Shown: positions 43,508 to 51,620 of the stretch, piece by piece
Layout of the letters: the number at the start of each line of letters is the position of its first letter
Position numbering within the stretch: the stretch's first letter is position 1
Assembly: GCA_934647195.1 (NCBI GenBank)
Contig: CAKUFD010000003.1
Span: 62,001 to 126,000, forward strand
Origin: an uncultured Collinsella sp.
Lineage (GTDB): Bacteria; Actinomycetota; Coriobacteriia; Coriobacteriales; Coriobacteriaceae
DNA: 64,000 nt
Direction of reading: 5' to 3'
Position numbers and translations under genes: made by a program
The notes under the pieces: generated by a model
Databases searched by the model: none
What the model saw: the letters and a program-made list of their open reading frames with translations, nothing else
What the model was told of the DNA's origin: nothing

Positions 43508-43547
43508 GCTCATCGCTTCAAGTTTTTAGCTCTAGGAGGTCATTGGA

Positions 43548-43790
43548 ATGTCCAAGAAAGCATCGAACCTGCTCAAGACGATCGCATGGTGCGTCATGGT
43601 TGTGCTTGCCGTCTACTACTTGGTATGCGCATTTACGACCGGAAACCTCGTTGCTACCGCAATCGCTGCTTTCTTGGCATTCATCGCGGTCAAGACGTCT
43701 GCGATGGTCCCTATTCCAGAGATTTATCGCAAACAAGGCGTGACCGAGGAGATGTTCTCCGGCAAGCGTAAGAAGAAGTCCGCGAATTAA
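43548..43790 (+). CDS. Small hypothetical membrane protein in the PTS operon
   Basis: 80 residues, no family recognised. Two hydrophobic segments (about 11-30 and 34-50) and a basic C-terminal tail ending KRKKKSAN. An excellent ribosome site (AGGAGGTCATTGG then ATG) and its position 40 bases after EIIC and before the dehydrogenase support a real gene. It could be an accessory or regulatory subunit of the permease, similar in idea to small transporter-associated proteins; this is speculation from position. Confidence 0.7.
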   Translation: MSKKASNLLKTIAWCVMVVLAVYYLVCAFTTGNLVATAIAAFLAFIAVKTSAMVPIPEIYRKQGVTEEMFSGKRKKKSAN

Positions 43791-43817
43791 TCGCCCCTTC
43801 TCTCGACTTGTGCTTTT

Positions 43818-43851
43818 GCCCGCGCTGCATGCTTCGAGTGAATGCGCGGGC
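43818..43851 (+). other. Intercistronic hairpin
   Basis: Stem GCCCGCGC/GCGCGGGC about 45 bases before the zinc dehydrogenase, without a T tract. It may be an mRNA-processing or stability element rather than a terminator. Confidence 0.4.
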
Positions 43852-43895
43852 CACCAACGACAAAAGTTCTGAAACGATTCGAAAGGAATTCGATT

Positions 43896-44945
43896 ATGAG
43901 CGACCAGACCATGAAGGTAGTACGTTTCTATGCCCCCGGCGACATCCGTGTTGAGGAGATCCCTGTTCCGCAGCCTGGTCCCGGCGAGGTCGTCATCAAG
44001 AACAAAGTCACGCTGACCTGCGGTACCGATGTCAAGACCTATAAGCGCGGTTATCGCTATGAGCCTCCCTTCGGCTTTGGCCATGAGGCATCCGGCGTCG
44101 TCGCGGCCGTGGGCGAGGGCGTTACCAACTTCAAGGTTGGCGATCGTGTAGTGGCTCACAACTCCGCGCCCTGCGGTCACTGCTACTACTGCAAGCGTGG
44201 CGACGAGTCCATGTGCGAGAGCCTGATTCAGAATCAGTTTGATAATGGCGCTTATGCCGAGTATCAGCTCATTCCCGCTCCCATTGTCAACATGAACATG
44301 TTCCACATGCCCGACGAGATGAGCTACAAGCAGGCCGCTCTTCTGGAGCCTATGGCTTGCTCCGTCTACGGTACGGCCAACTGCCCGATTGAGATTGGCG
44401 ACTACGTGGTCGTTAACGGCTGCGGTCCCATCGGCCTGGGCTTCGTGCGCATGTGCGTCCTGCGCGGTGCCCATGTCATCGCTTGCGATATGTCCGCTGC
44501 TCGTCTTGAGGCTGCCAAGAAACTCGGCGCTGTCGACACCGTCAAGGTCGACGAGGTCGAGGATCAGGCTCAAGCGGTCAAGGATCTTACCGAGGACGGC
44601 CGCGGCGTAGACGTGGCCATCGAGGCAACGGGTGTGCCTTCGGTTTGGGAGAGCGCCATGCACATGGCTCGCCCGGGTGGCTTCGTCCTGCTGTTCGGCG
44701 GTCTGAAGAAGGGTTCCGAGGTTTCTCTCGACGCTAACCTCATGCACTACAGCCAGCTTACGGTCAAGGGCGTGTTCCACACCACTCCGATGTATGTCCA
44801 CAGCACCTTTGAGATGATCAAGATGGGCCAGTTCCCCGAGGAGATCTTCGTCCAGAACGAGTACTCCATCGATGACACCGAGAAGGCAATTCTCGAGCAT
44901 GCCTCCGGCGCGGTCATCAAGAACGCGATCGTCTATCCGGACTAA
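43896..44945 (+). CDS. Zinc-binding medium-chain alcohol dehydrogenase
   Basis: 349 residues of the sorbitol/threonine dehydrogenase branch. Catalytic zinc ligands: Cys in TLTCGTDVKTY (about 41) and His-Glu in GFGHEASG (about 60); structural-zinc cysteines in NSAPCGHCYYCKRGDESMC (about 86-105); Rossmann motif VVVNGCGPIGLGFVRMCVLRGA (about 166-187). The likely role is oxidation of a polyol or polyol phosphate from the adjacent PTS to a ketose for aldol cleavage. ATG 43896 has GAAAGGAA upstream. Confidence 0.93.
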   Translation: MSDQTMKVVRFYAPGDIRVEEIPVPQPGPGEVVIKNKVTLTCGTDVKTYKRGYRYEPPFGFGHEASGVVAAVGEGVTNFKVGDRVVAHNSAPCGHCYYCKRGDESMCESLIQNQFDNGAYAEYQLIPAPIVNMNMFHMPDEMSYKQAALLEPMACSVYGTANCPIEIGDYVVVNGCGPIGLGFVRMCVLRGAHVIACDMSAARLEAAKKLGAVDTVKVDEVEDQAQAVKDLTEDGRGVDVAIEATGVPSVWESAMHMARPGGFVLLFGGLKKGSEVSLDANLMHYSQLTVKGVFHTTPMYVHSTFEMIKMGQFPEEIFVQNEYSIDDTEKAILEHASGAVIKNAIVYPD

Positions 44946-45134
44946 TCGTTTACCCATTGCTTCCGAGCTGGTTCGAGCGGCACCAACGACTGATATTCAG
45001 CCGGCTCGGAAGCGTTTTCGCGGGCACGCAATGCGGGATCGTCTTGCCTGCGCGCCTGCGCGAACATGGATGAGCGTCACCTCGCTTTTCCATCTTCGCG
45101 CATGCACATGCTTGTTACGTTGTCCCCCAATCGA

Positions 45135-45170
45135 ATCCCGCGCTGGCCTCGAGTCATCGCGGGATTTTTT
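45135..45170 (+). terminator. Terminator-like hairpin 15 bases before dhaKL
   Basis: Stem AATCCCGCG/CGCGGGATT followed by T5-6. It lies immediately upstream of the dhaKL ribosome site rather than right after the preceding gene (190 bases away), so it may act as an attenuator. Confidence 0.7.
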
Positions 45171-45185
45171 ACGAGAGGATTTGCT

Positions 45186-46892
45186 ATGAAAAAGTTCATC
45201 AATGATCCGGCCGATGTCGAGCGCCAAGTGGTCGATGGTTACGTGAAGGCATATCCATCGCTTATCGCAAAGGCAGCAGACGATATCGTCGTGCGCGCAC
45301 ACGCCAAGCGCGATAAGGTCGCCCTTGTTTCCGGCGGTGGCATGGGCCATGAGCCTGCACACCTGGGATTCGTGGGCTCGGGCATGCTCGATGCCGCAGT
45401 GGGCGGTGCGGTGTTCACCTCCCCCGCAGTGGACAGAGTTGCCGCCGGCATTGGGGCGGTGGCCCCTGGCAACAGGGGTGTCCTGTTGGTTATCAAGAAC
45501 TACACGGGCGATGCCGTGAACTTTAAGATGGCCGAGCAGGCGGCCAAAGAAGACGGCTTTAACGTCGATCATGTAATCGTGGACGACGACGTGGCAGTTC
45601 AGGATTCAACGTTTACCGTTGGGCGCCGCGGCGTGGCGGGCACCGTTTTTGTCCACAAGTGCGCTGGCGCAGCGGCTGAGGCCGGGGCCGACCTGCCCGA
45701 GGTGAAGCGCGTTGCCGAGAAGGTTATCGCCAATGTTCGCACTATGGGTGTCGCTATCGAGCCCTGCACCGTACCGGCTGCGGGAAAGCCTGGTTTCGAG
45801 CTTGCGGATGACGAGATGGAGATGGGCGTTGGCATTCATGGCGAGCCCGGTGTGCGCCGTGCTGCCATGGAGCCCGTTGATGCCATGGTCGACGAGATGC
45901 TTGAGAAGATCTTGGGCGACATCGATTATTCCGACCACGAGGTCGCAGTGATGGTCAATAGCTCGGGCGCTACTCCGCCCTATGAGCTCGCTATTGTGAA
46001 CAACCGCGTACATGATCTCTTGACCTCCCACGCCATCCCCGTTTGGCGTACCTATATGGGTCCGTATATGACGTCTCTCGAGATGCGCGGATTCTCGATT
46101 TCGATTCTGCGCCTGGATGATGAGCTCAAGGAGTTCTTGGCTGCCCCCGCTCAGGCTCCTGCGTGGGCCGAGGGGTTCGTGGTGCAGGAGACGGCTGATG
46201 CCGCTCCGGCTGCAGCAAAGGTCCGTGAACAAAAGGCCGAGGTTACCGATGGCGGCGTTGCCGACGAGACGACGGGTCTTGTGTGCCGTGTGCTATCGGA
46301 GGTCGCGGACGTGCTCAGCACCCATAAAGATGAGCTCACCGAGCTCGATATGCCTATTGGCGACTCCGACCATGGCATCAACATGGCCCGTGGCTTCGAA
46401 GCTGTTCGTGAGCAGCTGTCCGTTCTTGAAAAGGGCGGTGTACCCGCAGCTCTTCGCACGGCCGGGATGACGGTTGTTTCGAAGGTTGGCGGATCATCGG
46501 GCCCGCTGTACGGAACCATTTTGCGCAAGCTGGGAATTACCGCAAAGAAGATGGGCGGGTTGACGCTCGATTCGTTTACCGCGGGTCTTGATACCGGGTT
46601 CAAGGGAATTCAGGAGCTCGCTGGTGCCAAAGAAGGCGATAAGACCATGCTCGATGCGATGGCTCCTGCCATCAGGTCGCTCGAGCGCAGCGTCGAGGAG
46701 CGCCAAGACATTGCCGAGGCACTCGACGCGGCTGCTGCAGCTGCCGCCGAAGGAGCGGAGGCTACGATTCCGCTAATTGCGCGTAAGGGTCGTGCCAGCT
46801 ATCTGGGCGAGCGCTCTGTGGGTCACAAGGATCCCGGCGCGGCTTCGTTCGCTTACTGCATGGCAGCGATCGCGAAAGCATATAAGAACTAA
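45186..46892 (+). CDS. Dihydroxyacetone kinase, fused DhaK-DhaL
   Basis: 568 residues in two domains. DhaK domain (1 to about 330): GGGMGHEPAHLGFVG near residue 50 and GVGIHGEPG with His218, the residue that covalently binds dihydroxyacetone and has the same number in E. coli DhaK. DhaL domain (about 375-568): MPIGDSDHGINMARGF with the magnesium-ligand aspartates, and GGSSGPLYGTILR. An Ala-rich linker joins them. Fused K-L forms are usually ATP-dependent, but a separate DhaM follows, as in PTS-dependent systems. Homologues can phosphorylate erythrulose instead. ATG 45186 has GAGAGGA upstream. Product: DHAP for glycolysis. Confidence 0.93.
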   Translation: MKKFINDPADVERQVVDGYVKAYPSLIAKAADDIVVRAHAKRDKVALVSGGGMGHEPAHLGFVGSGMLDAAVGGAVFTSPAVDRVAAGIGAVAPGNRGVLLVIKNYTGDAVNFKMAEQAAKEDGFNVDHVIVDDDVAVQDSTFTVGRRGVAGTVFVHKCAGAAAEAGADLPEVKRVAEKVIANVRTMGVAIEPCTVPAAGKPGFELADDEMEMGVGIHGEPGVRRAAMEPVDAMVDEMLEKILGDIDYSDHEVAVMVNSSGATPPYELAIVNNRVHDLLTSHAIPVWRTYMGPYMTSLEMRGFSISILRLDDELKEFLAAPAQAPAWAEGFVVQETADAAPAAAKVREQKAEVTDGGVADETTGLVCRVLSEVADVLSTHKDELTELDMPIGDSDHGINMARGFEAVREQLSVLEKGGVPAALRTAGMTVVSKVGGSSGPLYGTILRKLGITAKKMGGLTLDSFTAGLDTGFKGIQELAGAKEGDKTMLDAMAPAIRSLERSVEERQDIAEALDAAAAAAAEGAEATIPLIARKGRASYLGERSVGHKDPGAASFAYCMAAIAKAYKN

Positions 46893-46948
46893 GGACACGG
46901 GCGGGCTCGATCGATGTGACCGGGCCCGATTTATTGAAGGGGACTCTT

Positions 46949-47329
46949 ATGGTTGGAACCGTTCTTGTTTCTCATTCTCAGGCTTTGGCCGAGGCAATGG
47001 TGGACTACGCGCATATGATGGCGCCTCAGGCTGTTGTGGTCGCCGCCGGTGGCCTGGAGGATGGCTCTTTTGGGACGAGCTACGAGAAGATTGAGGCTGC
47101 GATCGGACAGGCGCAACAAGGCGACGGCGTCGTGGTGCTCATGGATATGGGCAGCGCGGTCATGACCGTCAAGATGGTGTTTGAGGATATGGAAGACGAT
47201 GCCGTTGCTATGGCGGACTGTCCTTTTGTTGAAGGCGCCGTCGAGGGAACCGTGCTGGCCCAATCCGGTGCTGCGCTCACCGAGATTGTTCAGGCATTGA
47301 ACAACGTTGGCGCTGTTCATAAGCTATGA
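46949..47329 (+). CDS. dhaM: Dihydroxyacetone kinase phosphotransfer subunit DhaM (EIIA-Man-like)
   Basis: 126 residues, single EIIA(mannose)-like domain. VGTVLVSHSQALAEAM carries the phosphorylated His9; GVVVLMDMGSAVMTVKMV (about 64-80) is the second family motif. In PTS-dependent kinases DhaM takes phosphate from HPr and phosphorylates ADP bound to DhaL. E. coli DhaM has extra HPr- and EI-like domains that are absent here, as in Lactococcus. It follows dhaKL by about 55 bases; ATG 46949 has GAAGGGGA upstream. Confidence 0.93.
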   Translation: MVGTVLVSHSQALAEAMVDYAHMMAPQAVVVAAGGLEDGSFGTSYEKIEAAIGQAQQGDGVVVLMDMGSAVMTVKMVFEDMEDDAVAMADCPFVEGAVEGTVLAQSGAALTEIVQALNNVGAVHKL

Positions 47330-47438
47330 TTTCATTTGTGTAATTGAGGGAAGCATATCGGTGAGAGACAGGTTCAAGGGATGCTTCTTTGTTTGGCGCC
47401 ACAGCATTTAATACTCGCGGCGCAAAGGGGTGGACGTT

Positions 47439-48248
47439 ATGACTACGGCGACAGAAAAGGCTGGTGAGCGGAAGCTCTTTCCCGAAGAGCGCCGTGCTGC
47501 CATTTTGGGCATTCTTTCGCGGCAGCCTAAGGTGATGGTAAACGACCTTGCTAGCAAATTTGGGGTTTCGACCTTTACGGTTCGTGCAGATCTCGATGAG
47601 CTTGAGAGCGAAGGCAAGCTGCGTCGCTGCCATGGCGGAGCAATGTCTGTGGCAAAAACCATGAAGGTGGAAGACTATCAAAAGCGACGCTCTCATGCGA
47701 GCGTCGCAAAGAGCGCCATCGGTGCCGCTGCCGTTCAGTTTGTCGAGGCGGGCGATTCGATCATTATCGACACGGGCACCACAACCTTGGAACTCGCAAA
47801 GCATCTGGTGGGAATTCCCGATCTTACGATTGTGACAAACGATTTTGAAGTGGCCGCTTTTGTTGAGGCAAAAATGCCTGAGGCCGATTTGCTGTTTTTG
47901 GGCGGATGGGTGCGCTCGGGATATCGCTACGCCTATTCGCTCGAATCTCTGCGTTCCGTTGAGCATCTGCATGTTGATAAGGCATTTCTTTCTGCAAACG
48001 GCATGACGGTCGAAGACGGTTTTACGTCAGAAAGCTATGAGCAAGCTCAGCTTAAGGCTGCGTACGCGCATGCGGCGTCTGAAACCATCATGCTGATCGA
48101 CACCGGCAAGTACGGCAAAGTGACCTTCTCCGGTTTTATCGATTTCGACCAGGTGGACGCTGTGGTTACAGAGGAGACGCTTGAGCCTGCTGTTGCCGAG
48201 GCTATCCAGAAGAAACATCCCGGTATCGAGCTTATCAGCGCACGATGA
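47439..48248 (+). CDS. DeoR-family transcriptional regulator of the second cluster
   Basis: 269 residues. Winged-helix region (FPEERRAAILGILSRQPKVMVNDLASKFGVSTFTVRADLDELESEGKLRRCHGGAM, about 14-70) where the recognition helix reads TVRADLDEL instead of the usual TIRRDL. The C-terminal sensor domain is present (DSIIIDTGTTTLELAKHL, IVTNDFEVAAFV, LFLGGWVRSGYRYAYSLES, DKAFLSANG). Probable local regulator of the second PTS/aldolase/Dha operon, encoded at its end. ATG 47439 is preceded by AAGGGGTGG; GTG 47430 in frame is an alternative start. A terminator follows. Confidence 0.9.
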   Translation: MTTATEKAGERKLFPEERRAAILGILSRQPKVMVNDLASKFGVSTFTVRADLDELESEGKLRRCHGGAMSVAKTMKVEDYQKRRSHASVAKSAIGAAAVQFVEAGDSIIIDTGTTTLELAKHLVGIPDLTIVTNDFEVAAFVEAKMPEADLLFLGGWVRSGYRYAYSLESLRSVEHLHVDKAFLSANGMTVEDGFTSESYEQAQLKAAYAHAASETIMLIDTGKYGKVTFSGFIDFDQVDAVVTEETLEPAVAEAIQKKHPGIELISAR

Positions 48249-48274
48249 CTGCCCGCGTTTTCGGGTGAATTGAA

Positions 48275-48325
48275 ACGGCGTCTTGAACCTGGCCCCGCCG
48301 GTCCCCACCGGCGGGGCCTTTTTGT
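48275..48325 (+). repeat. 51-nt direct repeat, copy 2 (contains a terminator)
   Basis: Identical to 40021-40071. It ends the second cluster, so the two copies bracket the rhaD-like aldolase through the second DeoR gene. Confidence 0.9.
48291..48323 (+). terminator. Terminator of the second PTS/Dha operon
   Basis: Same GGCCCCGCCGG/CCGGCGGGGCC stem and T5 tail as the terminator at 40037, 42 nt after the DeoR gene. Confidence 0.95.
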
Positions 48326-48341
48326 ATATGGCGAGGTTGCG

Positions 48342-48647
48342 CTACAGCAACTTCTTCAGGTAATCGCTTTTTGCGTAAAGGATGCGGTCAATGTAGATTG
48401 CGTCTGACAGGCGGTAAAACGCAAGATAGTTACCTGAACGAACGTAGCGATATTCGCTCTTGACTGCGTAGATCGAAGATAAGGGAGTGCCGGATTGAGG
48501 AAACTGAGCAAGGAGGCCAATTCGATCCAGAATCTCGCCAACGGTTGTTTTCGCTGCTCTTGGACTTGAGAGTTCGTCGGAGATATAGCTATAGATGCCC
48601 TCAAGGTCGTCTTGAGCAAGAGGAGAGAATTTGACGTCTAGGGACAC
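48342..48647 (-). CDS. RelE/ParE-family toxin
   Basis: 101 residues. LDVKFSPLAQDDLEGIYSYISDEL at the N-terminus and GTPLSSIYAVKSEYRYVRSGNYLAFYRLSDAIYIDRILYAKSDYLKKLL at the C-terminus match the ParE/RelE toxin fold, with the strand-Arg-Y region typical of the family. The start is GTG 48647, with AGGAGCAGCG in front that overlaps the antitoxin stop. It lies nine bases downstream of the antitoxin gene. Target (gyrase or ribosome) cannot be told from sequence alone. Confidence 0.85.
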   Translation of the reverse strand: MSLDVKFSPLAQDDLEGIYSYISDELSSPRAAKTTVGEILDRIGLLAQFPQSGTPLSSIYAVKSEYRYVRSGNYLAFYRLSDAIYIDRILYAKSDYLKKLL

Positions 48648-48656
48648 CGCTGCTCC

Positions 48657-48902
48657 TTAAAGCGAAAAATGCGCCCTTACGGACTCTTCGGATAGCCAAC
48701 CGGACTGCTCTCCTGACGTTTTACCGGCTTCAAGTTGCGACATTAGCATCCCCGCAGCATTGAGACGATCGAAGTCTTTCATATCCAAAATCGCATAGCA
48801 TCCGCGCCCGTTTTTAGTTAAAAAGACGGGGGACCCTTCGTGCACATCGGAAAGGACTTCGTTATAGCTACGCAGGTCGGAAACAGGTTTGATCGCAGGC
48901 AT
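48657..48902 (-). CDS. Phd/YefM-family antitoxin
   Basis: 81 residues. The N-terminal VSDLRSYNEVLSDVHEGSPVFLTKNGRGCYAILDMKDFDRL (about 6-46) is the Phd/YefM fold that binds DNA and dimerises; the C-terminal tail should wrap the toxin. ATG 48902 with GGAG CGGACA upstream was chosen over an in-frame TTG at 48914. A dyad AATCA-CA-TGATT (48913-48924) lies immediately upstream and is a candidate autoregulatory operator. Order antitoxin-toxin as usual. Confidence 0.85.
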   Translation of the reverse strand: MPAIKPVSDLRSYNEVLSDVHEGSPVFLTKNGRGCYAILDMKDFDRLNAAGMLMSQLEAGKTSGEQSGWLSEESVRAHFSL

Positions 48903-48912
48903 TGTCCGCTCC

Positions 48913-48924
48913 AATCACATGATT
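48913..48924. promoter_or_regulatory. Candidate autoregulatory operator of the toxin-antitoxin pair
   Basis: Short dyad AATCA/TGATT around a two-base centre, about ten bases before the antitoxin ATG. Confidence 0.35.
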
Positions 48925-49084
48925 ATTCGAAAGATATTACGTAAAACATTTTGACATATTTTAAATGCCATACGGCTCTCCATGCCCTTTTTGTTTCCAA
49001 ACGGTCACACGGAGACATCTCAAAAACCATTTCATATTGGAGTGCTATCCTTTCGAACTATTCGATAAGCGATGGGCGCTGATG

Positions 49085-49118
49085 CGTAAATATGCATGAA
49101 TGGCCCTAAAATATGCAT
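49085..49118 (+). promoter_or_regulatory. Paired ArgR boxes upstream of argC
   Basis: AAATATGCAT occurs at 49088-49097 and again at 49109-49118, exactly 21 bases apart, two helical turns as for tandem ARG boxes. The second overlaps the leader just before argC. Arginine-ArgR repression is inferred. Confidence 0.55.
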
Positions 49119-49136
49119 TTGGAGATGAGCGAATCG

Positions 49137-50207
49137 ATGGCTATCAAGGTTGGTGTCGTTGGAGCGGCGGGCTACGCAGGGGTCGAGCTGGTGCGCCTAC
49201 TCAGCTTCCATCCCGATTTCGAGCTCGTTGCCATCACGTCCAACGCCGACGCTGGGCAGTCGCTCGCAAGTGTGTACCCTGCGTTTGCCGGTGTCTCCGA
49301 CCTTGCCTTTACCACGCATGACGACCCCGTCCTCAAGACGTGCGACGCCGTATTCCTCGCCGTCCCGCACACGGCCGCGCTCGCTGCCGTGCCTGGACTT
49401 CTCGCTGCTGGTGTTTCGGTCTTCGACCTTTCGGCCGATTACCGCCTGTCTGATCCTGCCGTCTACGAGCAGTGGTACGCCACGCCCCATACGAGCCCCG
49501 AGCTCTTGGCTACGCGCACCTTTGGCTTGCCCGAGATTTTTGCCGAAGACCTTGCAGGCGCCGCTGCACGCCATGCGGCGGGGGAGGCCACGCTCGTGGC
49601 CTGTGCCGGCTGCTATCCCACGGCAACCTCGCTGGGTGCATACCCCGCCATCGATGCCGGCTGGCTGGCTGAAGACGCGGTGGTTATCGTCGATGCCATC
49701 TCGGGCGTGACGGGCGCCGGCAAATCTGCCAACGCGCGTACGCACTATTGCAGTGCCGACGAATGCGTCGAGGCCTATGGCGTATGCAAGCATCGCCACA
49801 CACCCGAGATCGAGCAGATTCTCGGCCTGCCGGGCCATGTGGTATTCACCCCGCATCTGGCGCCCCTCAAGCGCGGTTTGCTCTCGACCGTTAATATCCC
49901 CCTGGGCGAGGTGCCTTCGCAGGAGCTGACGCTCGATATGGTGGTCGAGCGCTATCGCGAGTTCTACGAGGGACGTCCCTTTGTGCGCGTGCTCGACGCC
50001 GGACAGATGCCCAAGACGTCTTCGGTCGCCGGCAGCAACGCCTGCCAGATTGGCCTTGCCCTCAATAAAACCGCCCGTATGCTTGTAGTGACCTCCGCAA
50101 TCGACAATCTGTGCAAGGGCGCCGCAGGTCAGGCCATTCAATGTGCGAATGTGGTCTTTGGCTTGGACGAGCGACGAGGCCTCCCGCTTATTGCCATGCC
50201 TGTGTAA
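49137..50207 (+). CDS. argC: N-acetyl-gamma-glutamyl-phosphate reductase
   Basis: NADPH-dependent reduction of N-acetylglutamyl-phosphate in arginine synthesis, 356 residues. NADP site VGVVGAAGYAGVELVRLL (4-21), active-site cysteine in LVACAGCYPTATSLG (about 155-169), and HRHTPEIEQIL and FTPHLAPLKRGLLSTV motifs. ATG 49137 gives the standard N-terminus; ATGs at 49113 and 49125 have poorer spacing to the GGAG. First gene of argCJBD, downstream of two ArgR-like boxes. Confidence 0.96.
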   Translation: MAIKVGVVGAAGYAGVELVRLLSFHPDFELVAITSNADAGQSLASVYPAFAGVSDLAFTTHDDPVLKTCDAVFLAVPHTAALAAVPGLLAAGVSVFDLSADYRLSDPAVYEQWYATPHTSPELLATRTFGLPEIFAEDLAGAAARHAAGEATLVACAGCYPTATSLGAYPAIDAGWLAEDAVVIVDAISGVTGAGKSANARTHYCSADECVEAYGVCKHRHTPEIEQILGLPGHVVFTPHLAPLKRGLLSTVNIPLGEVPSQELTLDMVVERYREFYEGRPFVRVLDAGQMPKTSSVAGSNACQIGLALNKTARMLVVTSAIDNLCKGAAGQAIQCANVVFGLDERRGLPLIAMPV

Positions 50208-50276
50208 ACGTTGTTTGCACGACGTTGGCTGGCTACACTGGTACGCAAAACAAATGCCATCGTTGGGGAGTTTCTC

Positions 50277-51551
50277 GTGTTTGATATCGATTCGTTTGAT
50301 CTTCGCTTGCGCGCTGTGCCGGAAGGCGGCGTGACAAGCGCCCAGGGCTTCAAGGCCGCGGGCATCCATGCCGGCTTCCGCAAGAACCCGGAGCGCTTGG
50401 ATTTTGCCATGGTCGCGGCAGATGCACCCGTTGCCGCTGCCGGCGTCTTTACCACCAACCGTTTTTGTGCGGCTCCGGTCCAGGTGTGCCGCGAGCACCT
50501 TGGCGGCCGCGATTGCGGCTACGGCCAGGTGCAGGGCGTCATCGTCAACTCGGGCAACGCCAACGCGGCTACGGGAGAGCCCGGTCTGGCGCTTGCACGT
50601 GAGAGCTGCGAGATTGCCTCGCAGGTTATGGGATGCGCACCCGAGCAGGTGCTTGTTTCCTCGACGGGCGTGATTGGCCAGCAGTTGGGCATCGAGTGCT
50701 TTGAAACCGGTATCCCGGTGGTCTTCGACGGGCTTTCCGAGCAGGGCGGCGCCGATGCTGCCCGTGCCATCATGACCACCGACACGCATCCCAAGGAGTA
50801 CGCCGTTACTTATACGAGCGGCGAGCTCGAATATGCCGATTGCCAGTTCACGGTGGGCGGCATGTGCAAGGGCTCTGGCATGATCATGCCCAACATGGCG
50901 ACGATGATCTGCATCATCACCACCGATGCTCCTGTGGCACCCGCGACGCTCCATACGCTTCTTACCAGCTGCGTTAACAAGACCTTCAACAAGGTAACGG
51001 TCGATTCCGACACCTCCACCAACGATACCTGCATCATGCTTGCCTCCGGCACCGCAGGTGTCGACGTTCCTCTTATCGAAGAGGGAGGCGACGCCTATGA
51101 GGAGCTTCGCTATGCCCTGTATTCGGTATGCGAGGCCTTGGCGCGCGGTATCGCTTCTGATGGCGAGGGCGCGTCGAAGCTCGTGACCGTCAATGTGACG
51201 GGTGCCGCAAACGATGAGGATGCCGATACCGCCGCTCGTGCCGTGGCGAACTCCCCGCTGGTCAAGACCGCTATTGCCGGTCACGACTGCAATTGGGGCC
51301 GCATCGCCATGGCACTCGGCAAATGCGGCGTGGTCTTTGAGCAGACTGACGTCTCCATCGACATCATGGGCATGCCCGTGTGCCGTGAGGGCCTGACCGT
51401 CCCCTTCGACGAGGACGAGGCGCTGCGACGATTTGAGGCGCCCGAGATTGTGATCGATGCCGATCTGGGCGCAGGAGAGTGCTCTACGACGGTTTGGACT
51501 TGCGATCTTACGCACGAGTACATCACCATCAACGGTGATTACCGCACGTAA
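50277..51551 (+). CDS. argJ: Bifunctional ornithine acetyltransferase/N-acetylglutamate synthase
   Basis: Recycles the acetyl group from acetylornithine to glutamate, 424 residues. The precursor self-cleaves at the Thr of the MIMPNMATMI motif (about residue 205), here intact. Other motifs: GFKAAGIHAGFRK, VNSGNANAATG, SSTGVIGQQLG, VDSDTSTNDTC and the C-terminal DLTHEYITINGDYRT. The GTG start at 50277 has GGGGAG six bases upstream; the longer frame reading into the argC spacer was rejected. Confidence 0.96.
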   Translation: MFDIDSFDLRLRAVPEGGVTSAQGFKAAGIHAGFRKNPERLDFAMVAADAPVAAAGVFTTNRFCAAPVQVCREHLGGRDCGYGQVQGVIVNSGNANAATGEPGLALARESCEIASQVMGCAPEQVLVSSTGVIGQQLGIECFETGIPVVFDGLSEQGGADAARAIMTTDTHPKEYAVTYTSGELEYADCQFTVGGMCKGSGMIMPNMATMICIITTDAPVAPATLHTLLTSCVNKTFNKVTVDSDTSTNDTCIMLASGTAGVDVPLIEEGGDAYEELRYALYSVCEALARGIASDGEGASKLVTVNVTGAANDEDADTAARAVANSPLVKTAIAGHDCNWGRIAMALGKCGVVFEQTDVSIDIMGMPVCREGLTVPFDEDEALRRFEAPEIVIDADLGAGECSTTVWTCDLTHEYITINGDYRT

Positions 51552-51620
51552 TCGCACGTCGAATAATGCCCCCATTCCGCGGGGCGGGTGCCCCGCGACC
51601 AACTCCATAAGGATGTAGCC

